Below are positions 52,372-60,523 of a stretch of 64,000 nt of DNA, piece by piece. How positions within the stretch are numbered: position 1 is the first letter of the stretch; each line of letters begins with the position of its first letter. Made by a program: the position numbers and the translations under genes. The DNA comes from Bacillota bacterium. Its GTDB lineage: Bacteria; Bacillota; Clostridia; Acetivibrionales; DTU013. A model generated the notes under the pieces. It saw nothing but the letters and a program-made list of their open reading frames with translations. It did no database searches and had not been told where the DNA came from. The DNA is taken from contig JAEZYU010000063.1 in assembly GCA_023418915.1 (NCBI GenBank), positions 62,001 through 126,000 on the forward strand. The letters run 5' to 3'.

Positions 52372-52854
52372 TCAGTACCCCATTTCTTTTAGTATCCTCG
52401 AAAGTGTGCTCAGCCGTTCGCCGACAAGCTCACTGTCATTGCTCAGCGCCTGACTGAAAAGCTTTATATCTTCATCGATTTTCTCATTATCAGTACATAC
52501 TGCTACTGTCATTGCATCGCCCTGCAGACCCACACGGTCGATCACCGAATTTTCAGGGTCATAGGATTTCTGATACCGGTATGCTTCTTCTCTGAAATAA
52601 AGCATTGTCCGGCATACCAGCACAGCAAGATCAAGCACACGATGCAGCGGCAGCTCCTCTGACTGACGGGACCATTTCTCGCCAGTATAACGCCAGACTT
52701 TAGCAGATATATCTACCCTGCCCCTGTCATTCCACTGTGCGAGCCCTAATGACAGACCCTTAGCTTCACTGTTATAAGCGTTCCTCCCGTCAATGTTTTC
52801 GTAGTTTTCAGAAACTATAACAGGTTTGTGTTTCAATACTGTTGGTATTCTCAT
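52372..52854 (-). CDS. DUF6530-like cytosolic protein
   Basis: 160 aa from ATG 52854, 8 nt after GGAGG. The N-terminal IPTVLKHKPVIVSENYENID and GLSLGLAQWNDRGRVDISAK-type segments are strongly conserved in a small clostridial family (I recall it as DUF6530, from memory). No membrane segment or recognisable catalytic motif; two Cys. It is followed immediately by the GIY-YIG-like gene. Confidence 0.65.
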   Translation of the reverse strand: MRIPTVLKHKPVIVSENYENIDGRNAYNSEAKGLSLGLAQWNDRGRVDISAKVWRYTGEKWSRQSEELPLHRVLDLAVLVCRTMLYFREEAYRYQKSYDPENSVIDRVGLQGDAMTVAVCTDNEKIDEDIKLFSQALSNDSELVGERLSTLSRILKEMGY

Positions 52855-52940
52855 GTATGAACCTCCTTGCTTAGGCAAATCACTAAAGCGCTGTAGAATT
52901 GATTTACGAAAGCGTAATTTTGTTATCTTTACTATACTAT

Positions 52941-52971
52941 TTAGTAAATTAGTATTTTAGTAAATTACTAA
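52941..52971. promoter_or_regulatory. Candidate operator: palindrome with a direct-repeat copy
   Basis: TTAGTAAATTACTAA (52957-52971) is a perfect 15-bp palindrome. TTAGTAAATTAGTAT (52941-52955) is an imperfect copy 16 bp upstream on the same helical side region. It lies between the divergent DUF6530-like and SLH genes. The regulator is unknown. Confidence 0.45.
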
Positions 52972-53158
52972 TGCCATGTCAGTCTACAATATTTCTGGAT
53001 ACGTGTCAATACTCCATTCATCTTTGTTTATTTTATTTATTTTCAATAAATTATGACGCATATTAAATTTCCTTATATTATCATTTGTGAAGTTTACATA
53101 ACTATTGATATAATTATATTATGATATACATACAACGGTACCATCAGGAGGATTTCAT

Positions 53159-54610
53159 ATGAGTTCTTTCAGATGCTGTAAGAGGCTTCTGGCAGCATTT
53201 TTAACAGTATTAGTGCTGTCGATTTCTATACCGGGTCAGCTTGTCTTTGCAGAAGAGCCAGCTGTTATCCAGGACATCGATAAGGCACATGGATATGCAA
53301 GAGCATCAATACTCAGCCTGGCCGGTAAAAACATAATATCCGGTGATAACAACGGAAACTTCCATCCGCTTGATACAATCAAGCGAAGTGAGATGGCAAA
53401 GCTGATCGTTAAGGCGATTGGCATCGATACGGCCGAGCTTCCCGAAACACCTACATTTTCTGACGTACCGAAGGGGCACTGGGCATTCGAATATGTTGAA
53501 GCCGGGTACAAGGCGGGTATCATCAGAGGTATATCAGAAGGGGTATTTGGACTGAACAAAGAATGCACACGTGAAGAAATGGCAGTCTTGTTTGTACGTG
53601 CGGCAGGGCTAAAGGATGAAGACCTGAGAGGCAAACAACCATATCTTTATATAAGCAGGATGTCTGATAGATCGACCATATCAAACTGGGCAATAGATAG
53701 TGTGGAATTTGCTCTCTCGGCTGGTCTTGTAAATGGCATTGAAGCCAGGACCTTTGGAGCAAAAATCCCTGCACAGCGCCAGCAGGCAGTGGTTATGACA
53801 GATAGATTTATAAATGGACAAGAGGCTGTGGCTAAATTTGCAGGAGCTTTTAGGGGAGATGTCGATCATCCTGAATTATATGAGGCACTTATAAATATCG
53901 ACAAAAAGTTCAAGGGTGTTTTTGAAATGAATTACTTGATTGATGTGAGCAGCGAAGATGGTGAAAGCATCAGCAGTGTGAATATGTCAGCAAACGGCTT
54001 TATGGATATGGACTCCGAAAGCCAGATAATGGATATGGATTTAGACTATCAGATGGCCATTGGTATCATAGGGGAAACTGCAGTTGATATGCAGTTCAGA
54101 GTAATACTGCTCAACGACAGCTATTACTTGCAATATGGCGGGATTGAAGAGTGGCAGGTATTGACCGGACAGGATATGGAGAAGCTCGGAGTGTCGGTGA
54201 CTGCCGGGGCAAACACTTCTGAGCTTGTGAAATATTATAGGTACGCCACAATTCTTGAAGAGACGGACATTGAGTTCCGCGGCAAGCAGGCTGTGAAATA
54301 CTCTCTTTTTCTTAATGAAGCTGCAGCAGAGGTGATGATGTCAGGGATCGTAAATGGGCAGACATCCGCTGCCGGCGATGTATCGGAATTCTACACGGAA
54401 GACCTAAAAGGAGATATTGTAATATACCTGGATGAGAATGACCGGATGATATACCAAAGTATAGAATTTACCGGAATCGTTAACGATGAAGAATTTGACA
54501 CTGATGTGGCGATAAAGGCTGTCCTAAATGCATACTTTGGCCACAGCGGGGATGTTGTAATAGCAGCACCCGAGATCAATCCTGCAGAGGCTCCTGAGGT
54601 TGAAGGATAA
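53159..54610 (+). CDS. SLH-domain surface protein with C-terminal lipoprotein-like (DUF6612-type) domain
   Basis: 483 aa from ATG 53159 after CAGGAGG. Signal peptide ends about residue 31 (PGQLVFAEE). Three SLH repeats follow (about 38-225): AHGYARASILSLAGKNIISG, FSDVPKGHWAFEYVEAGYKA with TREEMAVLFVRAAG, and ISNWAIDSVEFALSAGLVNG. Residues 240-470 form a beta-rich domain (MDMDSESQIMDMDLDYQMAI; LLNDSYYLQYGG) like the LolA/DUF6612 fold. N-terminal placement of SLH differs from the other three SLH proteins here. It is bound to secondary wall polymer by SLH. A 42-bp tandem repeat starts 29 bp after its stop. Confidence 0.8.
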   Translation: MSSFRCCKRLLAAFLTVLVLSISIPGQLVFAEEPAVIQDIDKAHGYARASILSLAGKNIISGDNNGNFHPLDTIKRSEMAKLIVKAIGIDTAELPETPTFSDVPKGHWAFEYVEAGYKAGIIRGISEGVFGLNKECTREEMAVLFVRAAGLKDEDLRGKQPYLYISRMSDRSTISNWAIDSVEFALSAGLVNGIEARTFGAKIPAQRQQAVVMTDRFINGQEAVAKFAGAFRGDVDHPELYEALINIDKKFKGVFEMNYLIDVSSEDGESISSVNMSANGFMDMDSESQIMDMDLDYQMAIGIIGETAVDMQFRVILLNDSYYLQYGGIEEWQVLTGQDMEKLGVSVTAGANTSELVKYYRYATILEETDIEFRGKQAVKYSLFLNEAAAEVMMSGIVNGQTSAAGDVSEFYTEDLKGDIVIYLDENDRMIYQSIEFTGIVNDEEFDTDVAIKAVLNAYFGHSGDVVIAAPEINPAEAPEVEG

Positions 54611-54638
54611 TCAGGAGCCAGAGCTGATTTGTTTAGAT

Positions 54639-54787
54639 CAAGCCCTGCTTGCGACCAGCCTGGGATGCATAGGCGAGCAGCAAGCCCTGCTTGCGACCAG
54701 CCTGGGATGCATAGGCGAGCAGCAAGCCCTGCTTGCGACCAGCCTGGGATGCATAGGCGAGCAGCAAGCCCTGCTTGCGACCAGCCT
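54639..54787 (+). repeat. 42-bp tandem repeat (minisatellite), 3.5 copies
   Basis: Units 54639-54680, 54681-54722 and 54723-54764 are identical, with a 23-bp partial unit to 54787. Each unit contains the hairpin GCAAGC-CCT-GCTTGC. One frame reads through as a 14-residue repeat (QALLATSLGCIGEQ), but the only possible start (TTG 54600) overlaps the SLH gene end with no ribosome site, so it is treated as non-coding. Confidence 0.92.
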
Positions 54788-54839
54788 CGTTGAAACCGCT
54801 ATATCACAATATATCCTTTGGATGTTTTGTGACTTGGTA

Positions 54840-54901
54840 AGAAAAATTTTCTACTAAGCGTAATTTACGAAGTAAATTATCGCCTAATCGAAAATTTTTC
54901 T
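54840..54901. terminator. Nested AT-rich inverted repeats between SLH gene and proS
   Basis: The outer pair AGAAAAATTTTC (54840-54851) / GAAAATTTTTCT (54890-54901) encloses the inner stem TAATTTAC-GAA-GTAAATTA (54861-54879). It can form a long cruciform or terminator for the convergent transcripts. Confidence 0.5.
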
Positions 54902-54920
54902 TTGAACGATGCGTTATAAC
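54889..54920 (-). repeat. GTTATAA-ended 32-bp element, copy c
   Basis: CGAAAATTTTTCTTTGAACG followed by ATGCGTTATAAC. On the minus strand it starts at the proS stop codon (TAA inside GTTATAACG). Very close to copy a at 19346. Confidence 0.6.
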
Positions 54921-56632
54921 GGAAAATTTTTGTTGAGACGAAGTGTTATATTGCCGATCGTATCATAAATATCTTCAAGCTTTATTGTCTTCTTTATTTT
55001 CTTGTCACGTGTGGAGATCTCAACTTCGCCATTTTTGAATTTACGGGCACTGACGACCACTCTTACAGGCACACCTAAAAGATCAGCATCGGCAAACATG
55101 ATACCTGCCGCAACATTGCGGTCATCGAGTATAACCTCATACTTTCGTTCCAGCTCTTCATACAGTCTGAAGCCTGCCTGGCGCACTTCTTCATTGGTGC
55201 TGTTCAAAATGCATATATGGATCTGCCAGGGGGCTGCTGCCGCTGGCCAGATAGGACCATAATCATCATGGCTGGCCTCTATGATGCTGGCTAGAAGTCT
55301 GCCTACTCCAATGCCGTAACAGCCCATAACAGGATGTTTTTGTTTTCCGTCAGCATCTGTGAAGGTCATATTCATGCTTTCTGTATATCTGGTACCTAAC
55401 TGGAAGATGTTGCCCACCTCGATGCCACGGCTTAATGTCAGGCTTCCGCCGCATTTTGCACAGGTATCCCCGTCACTAACTCTGGAAACATCGACGAATC
55501 TGTCTGGCTTGATATCTCTTGATATGCTTATTCCTTTTATATGGTGGTCCGGTTTGTTTGCGCCTCCGATCAGGCTGCTCTCGTTTTCAAGCGACGTATC
55601 ATACAGTATGTCCAGCTCTGTGCTGTCAAGACCGACAGCACCAATGAATCCAAAGCACAAATCGACATTTTCATAATCCGTGAGAGGAAACACTTCTGCT
55701 CCTATGGCATTTCTCAGCTTGGATTCATTTACCTGAAGATCGCCGCGTATAAATACAACCAGTGGTTTTTTACTGTTTTCTACGGCGAAAACCGCAGCCT
55801 TCATCAATCTGTTCGGAGTCGTAGTGAAGAATCCGGCTAATGATTCGATGTCTGTGACACCAGGAGTGTAAATCTCTTCAAGAGGCTGCTCTTTCACCTG
55901 TTCATGCCGGATGTGCGATACGGCTACGTCTGCATTGGCCCTGTAATCACACTGTTCACAAACAGCTATCGTATCTTCGCCTGCTTCAGTCAGGAGCATG
56001 AATTCGTGGGAAACCTTTCCGCCCATCATGCCGCTGTCGGAACCTACCGATATAACCTGGGGAAGGCCGATGCGTTCAAAGATCCTGTGATAAGCCTCCA
56101 GTGCTCTTTGATAGTATTGTTCCAGATCCTCCTGCGTGGTATGGAAGGAGTATGCATCCTTCATCGTGAACTCACGTACTCTAATCAGACCGCCTCTGGA
56201 TCTTGGCTCATCTCTGAACTTTGTCTGTATCTGATATATCGTGAAAGGGTACTTTGTCCAGGATCTTGCCTCACTTCTTGCAAGGTGGACTGCAGCCTCT
56301 TCATGGGTCATTCCCAACAGCATATCATGGCCGGTCCTGTCCTTGAATCTGACAAGCTCGTCTGCAACGCTGTCATAGCGGCCTGATTCCCTCCAGAGTT
56401 CAGAGGGGAGGACGACGGGGAACAAGACCTCCTGCGCGTCTATTTTGTTCATTTCTTCGCGGATGATCCTTTCGATCTTGTCAGCTATTCTCTTTGCAGG
56501 TAAAAGCATTGAGTAGATACCGTTGGATACCTGCCTGACATATCCGCCCCGAAGCAGGAAAATATGGCTTGCCAGTGACGCATCGGCTGGTTTTTCTTTA
56601 AACCGTTCGCCCAGGAGTTTGCTTAACAGCAT
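54914..56632 (-). CDS. proS: Prolyl-tRNA synthetase
   Basis: 572-aa class II aminoacyl-tRNA synthetase of the bacterial (long, insertion-containing) ProRS type, which charges tRNA-Pro. Motif 1 region (LLPAKRIADKIERIIREEMN), motif 2 (FRDEPRSRGGLIRVREFTMK), the editing INS domain (about 225-385), motif 3 (GCYGIGVGRLLASIIE) and the anticodon-binding domain (WQIHICILNSTNEEVRQAG onward) are all present. The last 12 codons (NITLRLNKNFPL, stop) are made of the GTTATAA-ended repeat at 54919-54952. The ATG at 56632 has AAAGG sites in a triplicated 13-bp leader. Confidence 0.96.
   Translation of the reverse strand: MLLSKLLGERFKEKPADASLASHIFLLRGGYVRQVSNGIYSMLLPAKRIADKIERIIREEMNKIDAQEVLFPVVLPSELWRESGRYDSVADELVRFKDRTGHDMLLGMTHEEAAVHLARSEARSWTKYPFTIYQIQTKFRDEPRSRGGLIRVREFTMKDAYSFHTTQEDLEQYYQRALEAYHRIFERIGLPQVISVGSDSGMMGGKVSHEFMLLTEAGEDTIAVCEQCDYRANADVAVSHIRHEQVKEQPLEEIYTPGVTDIESLAGFFTTTPNRLMKAAVFAVENSKKPLVVFIRGDLQVNESKLRNAIGAEVFPLTDYENVDLCFGFIGAVGLDSTELDILYDTSLENESSLIGGANKPDHHIKGISISRDIKPDRFVDVSRVSDGDTCAKCGGSLTLSRGIEVGNIFQLGTRYTESMNMTFTDADGKQKHPVMGCYGIGVGRLLASIIEASHDDYGPIWPAAAAPWQIHICILNSTNEEVRQAGFRLYEELERKYEVILDDRNVAAGIMFADADLLGVPVRVVVSARKFKNGEVEISTRDKKIKKTIKLEDIYDTIGNITLRLNKNFPL
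54919..54952 (-). repeat. GTTATAA-ended 32-bp element, copy d, inside the proS 3' end
   Basis: ACGGAAAATTTTTGTTGAGA followed by CGAAGTGTTATATT is nearly the same as copy e at 61498. Read on the minus strand it encodes the C-terminal residues of ProS. Confidence 0.6.
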
Positions 56633-56635
56633 TTT

Positions 56636-56674
56636 AATCAGATCCTTTACTCAGTACCTTTAGTCAGTATCTTT
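56636..56674 (-). repeat. 13-bp tandem repeat x3 in the proS leader
   Basis: Units 56636-56648, 56649-56661 and 56662-56674 (plus strand AATCAGATCCTTT, ACTCAGTACCTTT, AGTCAGTATCTTT). On the transcript each unit carries an AAAG(G/A) Shine-Dalgarno-like core, so the translation start of proS has serial ribosome sites. Confidence 0.7.
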
Positions 56675-56698
56675 ATTTCGCATCTTCAAATTTTTATT

Positions 56699-56728
56699 AG
56701 TTTAGCAAAACAGAAGCATTATTGTCAA
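56699..56728 (-). promoter_or_regulatory. Promoter of proS
   Basis: On the minus strand a perfect TTGACA (plus 56723-56728) and TAAACT (plus 56699-56704) are 18 bp apart. The leader is only about 60 nt, too short for a T-box. Confidence 0.6.
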
Positions 56729-56762
56729 GGAATACTAAAAGCACTGCTCTACTAGATCAATC

Positions 56763-56880
56763 TGGACAAAAAATCAAGTATAGGACAAAATTTCTGTAAA
56801 ATAGTATATTTTATCGCAAATAAGAGGGCTATGCCTTGATTTATGTTACCTAAAACGTCCTATACTTGATTTTTTGTCCA
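56763..56880. mobile_element. 118-bp inverted-repeat (MITE-like) element, copy 3 (perfect ends)
   Basis: The ends 56763-56786 (TGGACAAAAAATCAAGTATA plus GGAC) and 56857-56880 are perfect 24-bp inverted repeats. The 70-bp interior, read in inverse, begins GTTTTAGGTAACATAA, matching copy 1. It lies intergenically between the proS promoter and the C69 peptidase gene. No open frame. Confidence 0.85.
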
Positions 56881-57102
56881 CTATAAGAGCAACAGCATCT
56901 GATTGATCGAGGGGCAGTGTATAACTTGGATCAAGGGCACCCAGGAAATAGTAATGTAATTTTTTATCTATGATACTGACAGGAAGCGCGGGGTTTGCTG
57001 AATAAGCTTCAATCCTGTGCTCTCTTGTGGTATATGCGAAATAACCAGTAAACTCGAAGTATGGTATAATTATGAAAATGGCCTGTAACAGGAGGTGCTT
57101 TC

Positions 57103-58512
57103 ATGTGCGATACACTGGTAGCTCTGGGAAATTCTACACAGGATGGATCGGTCCTTTTCGCAAAGAACAGCGACCGACAGCCCAATGAACCCCACATCAT
57201 GATCAGGATCCCCAGGATACAGCATGACCTGAGCAGCAACAAATGCCTTAAAGCTACATATATTGAAATACCGCAGGCAGAAAAAACCTATGAAGTGATC
57301 CTTCTCAAACCCTCCTGGATATGGGGGTGTGAAATGGGCTGGAACGAGTACGGACTTAACATAGGAAATGAAGCGGTATTCACTAAAGAAGAATATGGCA
57401 GCCCGGGCCTGATAGGAATGGACATGGCGAGGATCGCACTGGAACGCTGTAAAAGCAGTGAAGAGGCCGTCGGCATGATCACCGGTCTTCTGGAGGAGTA
57501 TGGACAGGGCGGCAATTGTGGGTTTGAGAAGCCTTTCACTTATCACAATTCATTCCTTATTGCAGACAAAAGAACAGCCTGGGTGCTTGAAACAGCAGGA
57601 GTCTTCTGGGTCGCAAAGCAGGTAAGAGACATATATTGCATTTCCAATTGTCTTTCTATTGAAAATGATTTTGACAGGAGCCATCCTGATGTTGTCAGGC
57701 ACGCTATTGAAAAAGGCTGGTGCAGGAACGAAAAGGATTTCAGCTTCGCAAAATGCTATGGAGATAAGCTGTTCACATACTTCAGCAGAGCTCACACCAG
57801 AAGAAAAATGTGTGAATCGGCATTGTCGCAAGCTAGAGGTAAAATAGATATCGGCCTTATGAAATCAGTACTGCGCAGCCATCATCCGGAGCTTGTGGGA
57901 AAGCTGTTTAGAAGGAGCTCAGTAAAAAGTATATGTATGCACGCAGGAGGAGCGATCGGTGATCACACCACTGGGAGCTATGCAGCAGCCCTTGGCGAAA
58001 AACTATGTACATACTGGGTAACAGGAGCTTCTACGCCGTGTGTTTCTATCTTCAAACCGTTGTGGATGACTGCGGATGTTCCGCTGTTTTCAGAGAAAGA
58101 CCAGGACAGAGCTGTGGATTACTGGATGGAGCGGGAAAAGCTTCATAGACGTATACTTACAGGACATATTGATCTGCAGGAACACCTGGAAAAGCGAGAC
58201 CGACTGGAGAAGCAATTATGCGAGAAAGCGTCGAATGCACAGAGCGAGTATATAAACAAAGAATACAATGCTAGGCCCGTTGAAGATCAAAATGAGATAA
58301 CGAAAAAAGCTGAAGAGATGCTCTCTGAGGCCATGAGACAGGCTTTTATCATGGAAGAGGAGTTCATAGAAAATCAGCTTGAGGCTTCCGACTCATACAT
58401 TGATGTGTCTGGAAAGGATGCTGACGATGTGAAAATCAGGATCGCCGGAGGGCTGTACTATCGGCGCTATTGGAAGAAACAGATTAGCAAGTGCAGTAAA
58501 TCTTTCTTTTGA
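57103..58512 (+). CDS. C69-family (secernin-like) dipeptidase
   Basis: 469-aa N-terminal-nucleophile hydrolase. ATG 57103 (CAGGAGGTG upstream) places Cys at residue 2: MCDTLVALGNSTQDGSVLFA, with the C-D-T and K-N-S-D-R elements typical of peptidase C69/secernin, where removal of Met exposes the catalytic Cys. Further conserved parts are GWNEYGLNIGNEAVF and GMDMARIALERCKSSEEA. The C-terminal 110 residues are a charged coiled region (EKRDRLEKQLCEKAS) not needed for catalysis. It has no signal peptide and acts in the cytosol on dipeptides. A hairpin repeat follows 11 bp after the stop. Confidence 0.88.
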   Translation: MCDTLVALGNSTQDGSVLFAKNSDRQPNEPHIMIRIPRIQHDLSSNKCLKATYIEIPQAEKTYEVILLKPSWIWGCEMGWNEYGLNIGNEAVFTKEEYGSPGLIGMDMARIALERCKSSEEAVGMITGLLEEYGQGGNCGFEKPFTYHNSFLIADKRTAWVLETAGVFWVAKQVRDIYCISNCLSIENDFDRSHPDVVRHAIEKGWCRNEKDFSFAKCYGDKLFTYFSRAHTRRKMCESALSQARGKIDIGLMKSVLRSHHPELVGKLFRRSSVKSICMHAGGAIGDHTTGSYAAALGEKLCTYWVTGASTPCVSIFKPLWMTADVPLFSEKDQDRAVDYWMEREKLHRRILTGHIDLQEHLEKRDRLEKQLCEKASNAQSEYINKEYNARPVEDQNEITKKAEEMLSEAMRQAFIMEEEFIENQLEASDSYIDVSGKDADDVKIRIAGGLYYRRYWKKQISKCSKSFF

Positions 58513-58522
58513 AGGACACGTT

Positions 58523-58590
58523 ATAACGAGGAGGCATGTATCCGGTTTTAACGTCTTTTCGGCTCTTCAGGCTGAGAAGAACGAAGTGCT
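58523..58590 (+). repeat. ATAACGAGG intergenic hairpin repeat after C69 gene
   Basis: GTTATAACGAGGAGGCATGT, then AACGTCTTTTCGGCT-CTTC-AGGCTGAGAAGAACG. It is the most diverged copy, but the hairpin is kept through G-U pairing and compensatory-looking changes. Confidence 0.65.
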
Positions 58591-58618
58591 ATTATTTGCA
58601 GGAGGCTGAGTAATTCAA

Positions 58619-59092
58619 ATGAATGATATTATTAAGGGCGTACTGATCGCCTTGATACCCTCGTTGATAGTTGCGTACATAACAGCCAGACTGACATTCA
58701 TTATGTCGGTAAGGCAGCTAAAGACTCAAAAAACTTGGGAAGACAAATACGAGACATATAATAGGATCATCAGCTGCTTATCCAGGCTTCTGCATTGCTA
58801 TAGTGAGTTAATGAGGGTTTATGATCCGTACAGGCCCGATGATTTTAGCAGTGAAAATATCGACAGGATTATTGAAAAGCATCGTGCAGCGATAGAGGAG
58901 CTGCATGAGATCTCAGGAGCAGGTGTCAATATTTCCAGCAGTGCGGCAGATGAGCTCGGAAAGCTCTGTGAAGAACTGGCCGGAGACATCGAAGCACTTG
59001 ATCCTTATGAAAGTGCGTGTGAAAAACACGATCTGATCGAAAGCTGTCTGGGTGACATAAAAGTCTATTCAAAAGAGGATCTGGCAGAGTGA
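58619..59092 (+). CDS. Small membrane-anchored protein of unknown function
   Basis: 157 aa from ATG 58619 after GCAGGAGGCTG. Residues 5-24 (IIKGVLIALIPSLIVAYITA) are a membrane anchor. The remainder is a helical, acidic, coiled-coil-prone cytosolic domain (WEDKYETYNRIISCLSRLLH; DELGKLCEELAGDIEAL). No recognised family. It is convergent with the LysM-GH18 gene, 15 bp apart. Confidence 0.65.
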   Translation: MNDIIKGVLIALIPSLIVAYITARLTFIMSVRQLKTQKTWEDKYETYNRIISCLSRLLHCYSELMRVYDPYRPDDFSSENIDRIIEKHRAAIEELHEISGAGVNISSSAADELGKLCEELAGDIEALDPYESACEKHDLIESCLGDIKVYSKEDLAE

Positions 59093-59107
59093 TGAGTGGC
59101 AGTTGAT

Positions 59108-60523
59108 TCACAGCAGCTTTCTTATTGTAAAGTTATCCTCCAGCAGCACCCAGTTCTCAGGATACGGGTAGCCTAAAGCCCAATAGCTTATGCCTCCCAG
59201 ACCGTATTCCTTTGCAGTGTCGAACTTGGCCTGTGCGCTGCGTGCATCCTCAAACCATACCTCATGCTGCCTGCCTCTCTCATCCCAGTATCGGTAAAAG
59301 GGCGACTGGGCGGCCGGATCATATTGAATGGATGCGCCATGTCGGACAGCTCTGTTGAGTGCTTCCTTATTGCTGAAGGTTTCGGCTTCCTGCCCCTGAA
59401 CATGGGGAAGCAGCCAATCCCGGGCGTATATTTGAAATCCCAGGAAAATTTTATATCTGGGCATAACAGAAACAGCATAGTTAAGCACACGCCTGATCTC
59501 ATTGAGAGGTGAAATTGCACGTGGAGGCCCAAGACGATATCCCCACTCATAAGTCATCAATACTACAAAATCAAGTATCCTGCCGTGCGCGGGGTAATCA
59601 TGTGCTGTATACAGCAATCCTGACTGCTCAGCACTGACCTTTGGAGCCAGCGAGCTTGATACAAAATAACCCAAGGGGTGCAGCCGGTCTACTGCGCGCT
59701 GTATGAACCTGTTATAGTTTTCTCTGTCTTCTGGCAGAACGTTTTCAAAATCTATGTTTAATCCCATGTAACCCTTCTGATCCATTATCCTGACTATATT
59801 GTCTATCAAACGCTCGGATATCTGTGTACTGTCAAGGACAGTATGAGCCAGATTTTCACCCAGTTCAGTGGAAGTAAAATTGTTAATTGACATCATTGGG
59901 ACGGCTCTTTCAGCGTAAGAGGCATTTATTGCTGGAAGGTCGTCGATTGCTTCAAGGCTGCCATCCTCCCTGATCCTGTAGGCAAAAGGAGACAAATAAG
60001 TAAGGTGGCGGCCTACTCCTCTGACTATCGATGCTCCCTGTTGACCAAGAATGTATATGAATCCATTTACATCGATCACACGCCTTGACTTTATTGGTAT
60101 CATAAGTACATTGCCCGGGAAAATCAGGTTCGGGTTCGTGATGTTATTTATTTTCATAAGCGTCTGAAGTGACACACTGTATCGCTGTGCGATCCCATAG
60201 AGCGTTTCCCCGGGCTGTACTCTATGCTTTGGAGCCGGGATGTAGAGAACTAACCCCGGATAGATCCTGCTCGGGTCTGCGAGCTGATTACGCTCAATGA
60301 TTGACTGCATCGGCACGCCATAGGTTTGAGAAATACTCCATAGCGACTCACCGGCTCTTACACTATGATAGGTGTCCTCGGTAGGTATAACCAGTGCCTG
60401 GCCTATCACTAGTCTGTTTGGATATGTCAGCTCATTTGTTTCTATGATGCTTGCTGTAGACACACCATAGAAATTGGCAATCGTCCATAACGATTGACCG
60501 GATCTTACGGTATGGATAATCAT
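59108..60523 (-). CDS. LysM-GH18 spore germination hydrolase (YaaH/SleL-like)
   Basis: 471 aa from ATG 60523. Three N-terminal LysM repeats (residues about 3-46, 51-95, 97-140; for example HTVRSGQSLWTIANFYGVST) bind peptidoglycan. A GH18 barrel (about 150-470) follows, with the catalytic segment MGLNIDFENVLPED, where the acid in I-D-F-E is present and the second Asp of the canonical D-x-D-x-E is kept. MTYEWGYRLGPPRAISPL and the late GGISYWALGYPYPENW are family hallmarks. YaaH/SleL-type N-acetylglucosaminidases act on cortex fragments during germination. There is no signal peptide, as in Bacillus YaaH, which reaches the spore coat by its LysM domains. A sporulation sigma promoter was not found with confidence. 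Confidence 0.9.
   Translation of the reverse strand: MIIHTVRSGQSLWTIANFYGVSTASIIETNELTYPNRLVIGQALVIPTEDTYHSVRAGESLWSISQTYGVPMQSIIERNQLADPSRIYPGLVLYIPAPKHRVQPGETLYGIAQRYSVSLQTLMKINNITNPNLIFPGNVLMIPIKSRRVIDVNGFIYILGQQGASIVRGVGRHLTYLSPFAYRIREDGSLEAIDDLPAINASYAERAVPMMSINNFTSTELGENLAHTVLDSTQISERLIDNIVRIMDQKGYMGLNIDFENVLPEDRENYNRFIQRAVDRLHPLGYFVSSSLAPKVSAEQSGLLYTAHDYPAHGRILDFVVLMTYEWGYRLGPPRAISPLNEIRRVLNYAVSVMPRYKIFLGFQIYARDWLLPHVQGQEAETFSNKEALNRAVRHGASIQYDPAAQSPFYRYWDERGRQHEVWFEDARSAQAKFDTAKEYGLGGISYWALGYPYPENWVLLEDNFTIRKLL

Noticed and set aside
54639..54787. CRISPR array
   Set aside because: The 42-bp units are contiguous with no spacers and there are no cas genes; it is a simple tandem repeat.
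54600..54857. 85-codon frame containing the 14-residue repeats
   Set aside because: Its only start overlaps the SLH stop with no ribosome site; the openness is explained by the 42-bp unit being a multiple of three.
56633..56760. T-box riboswitch for proS
   Set aside because: The promoter leaves only about a 60-nt leader, with no T-box sequence and no terminator; a T-box leader needs about 200 nt or more.
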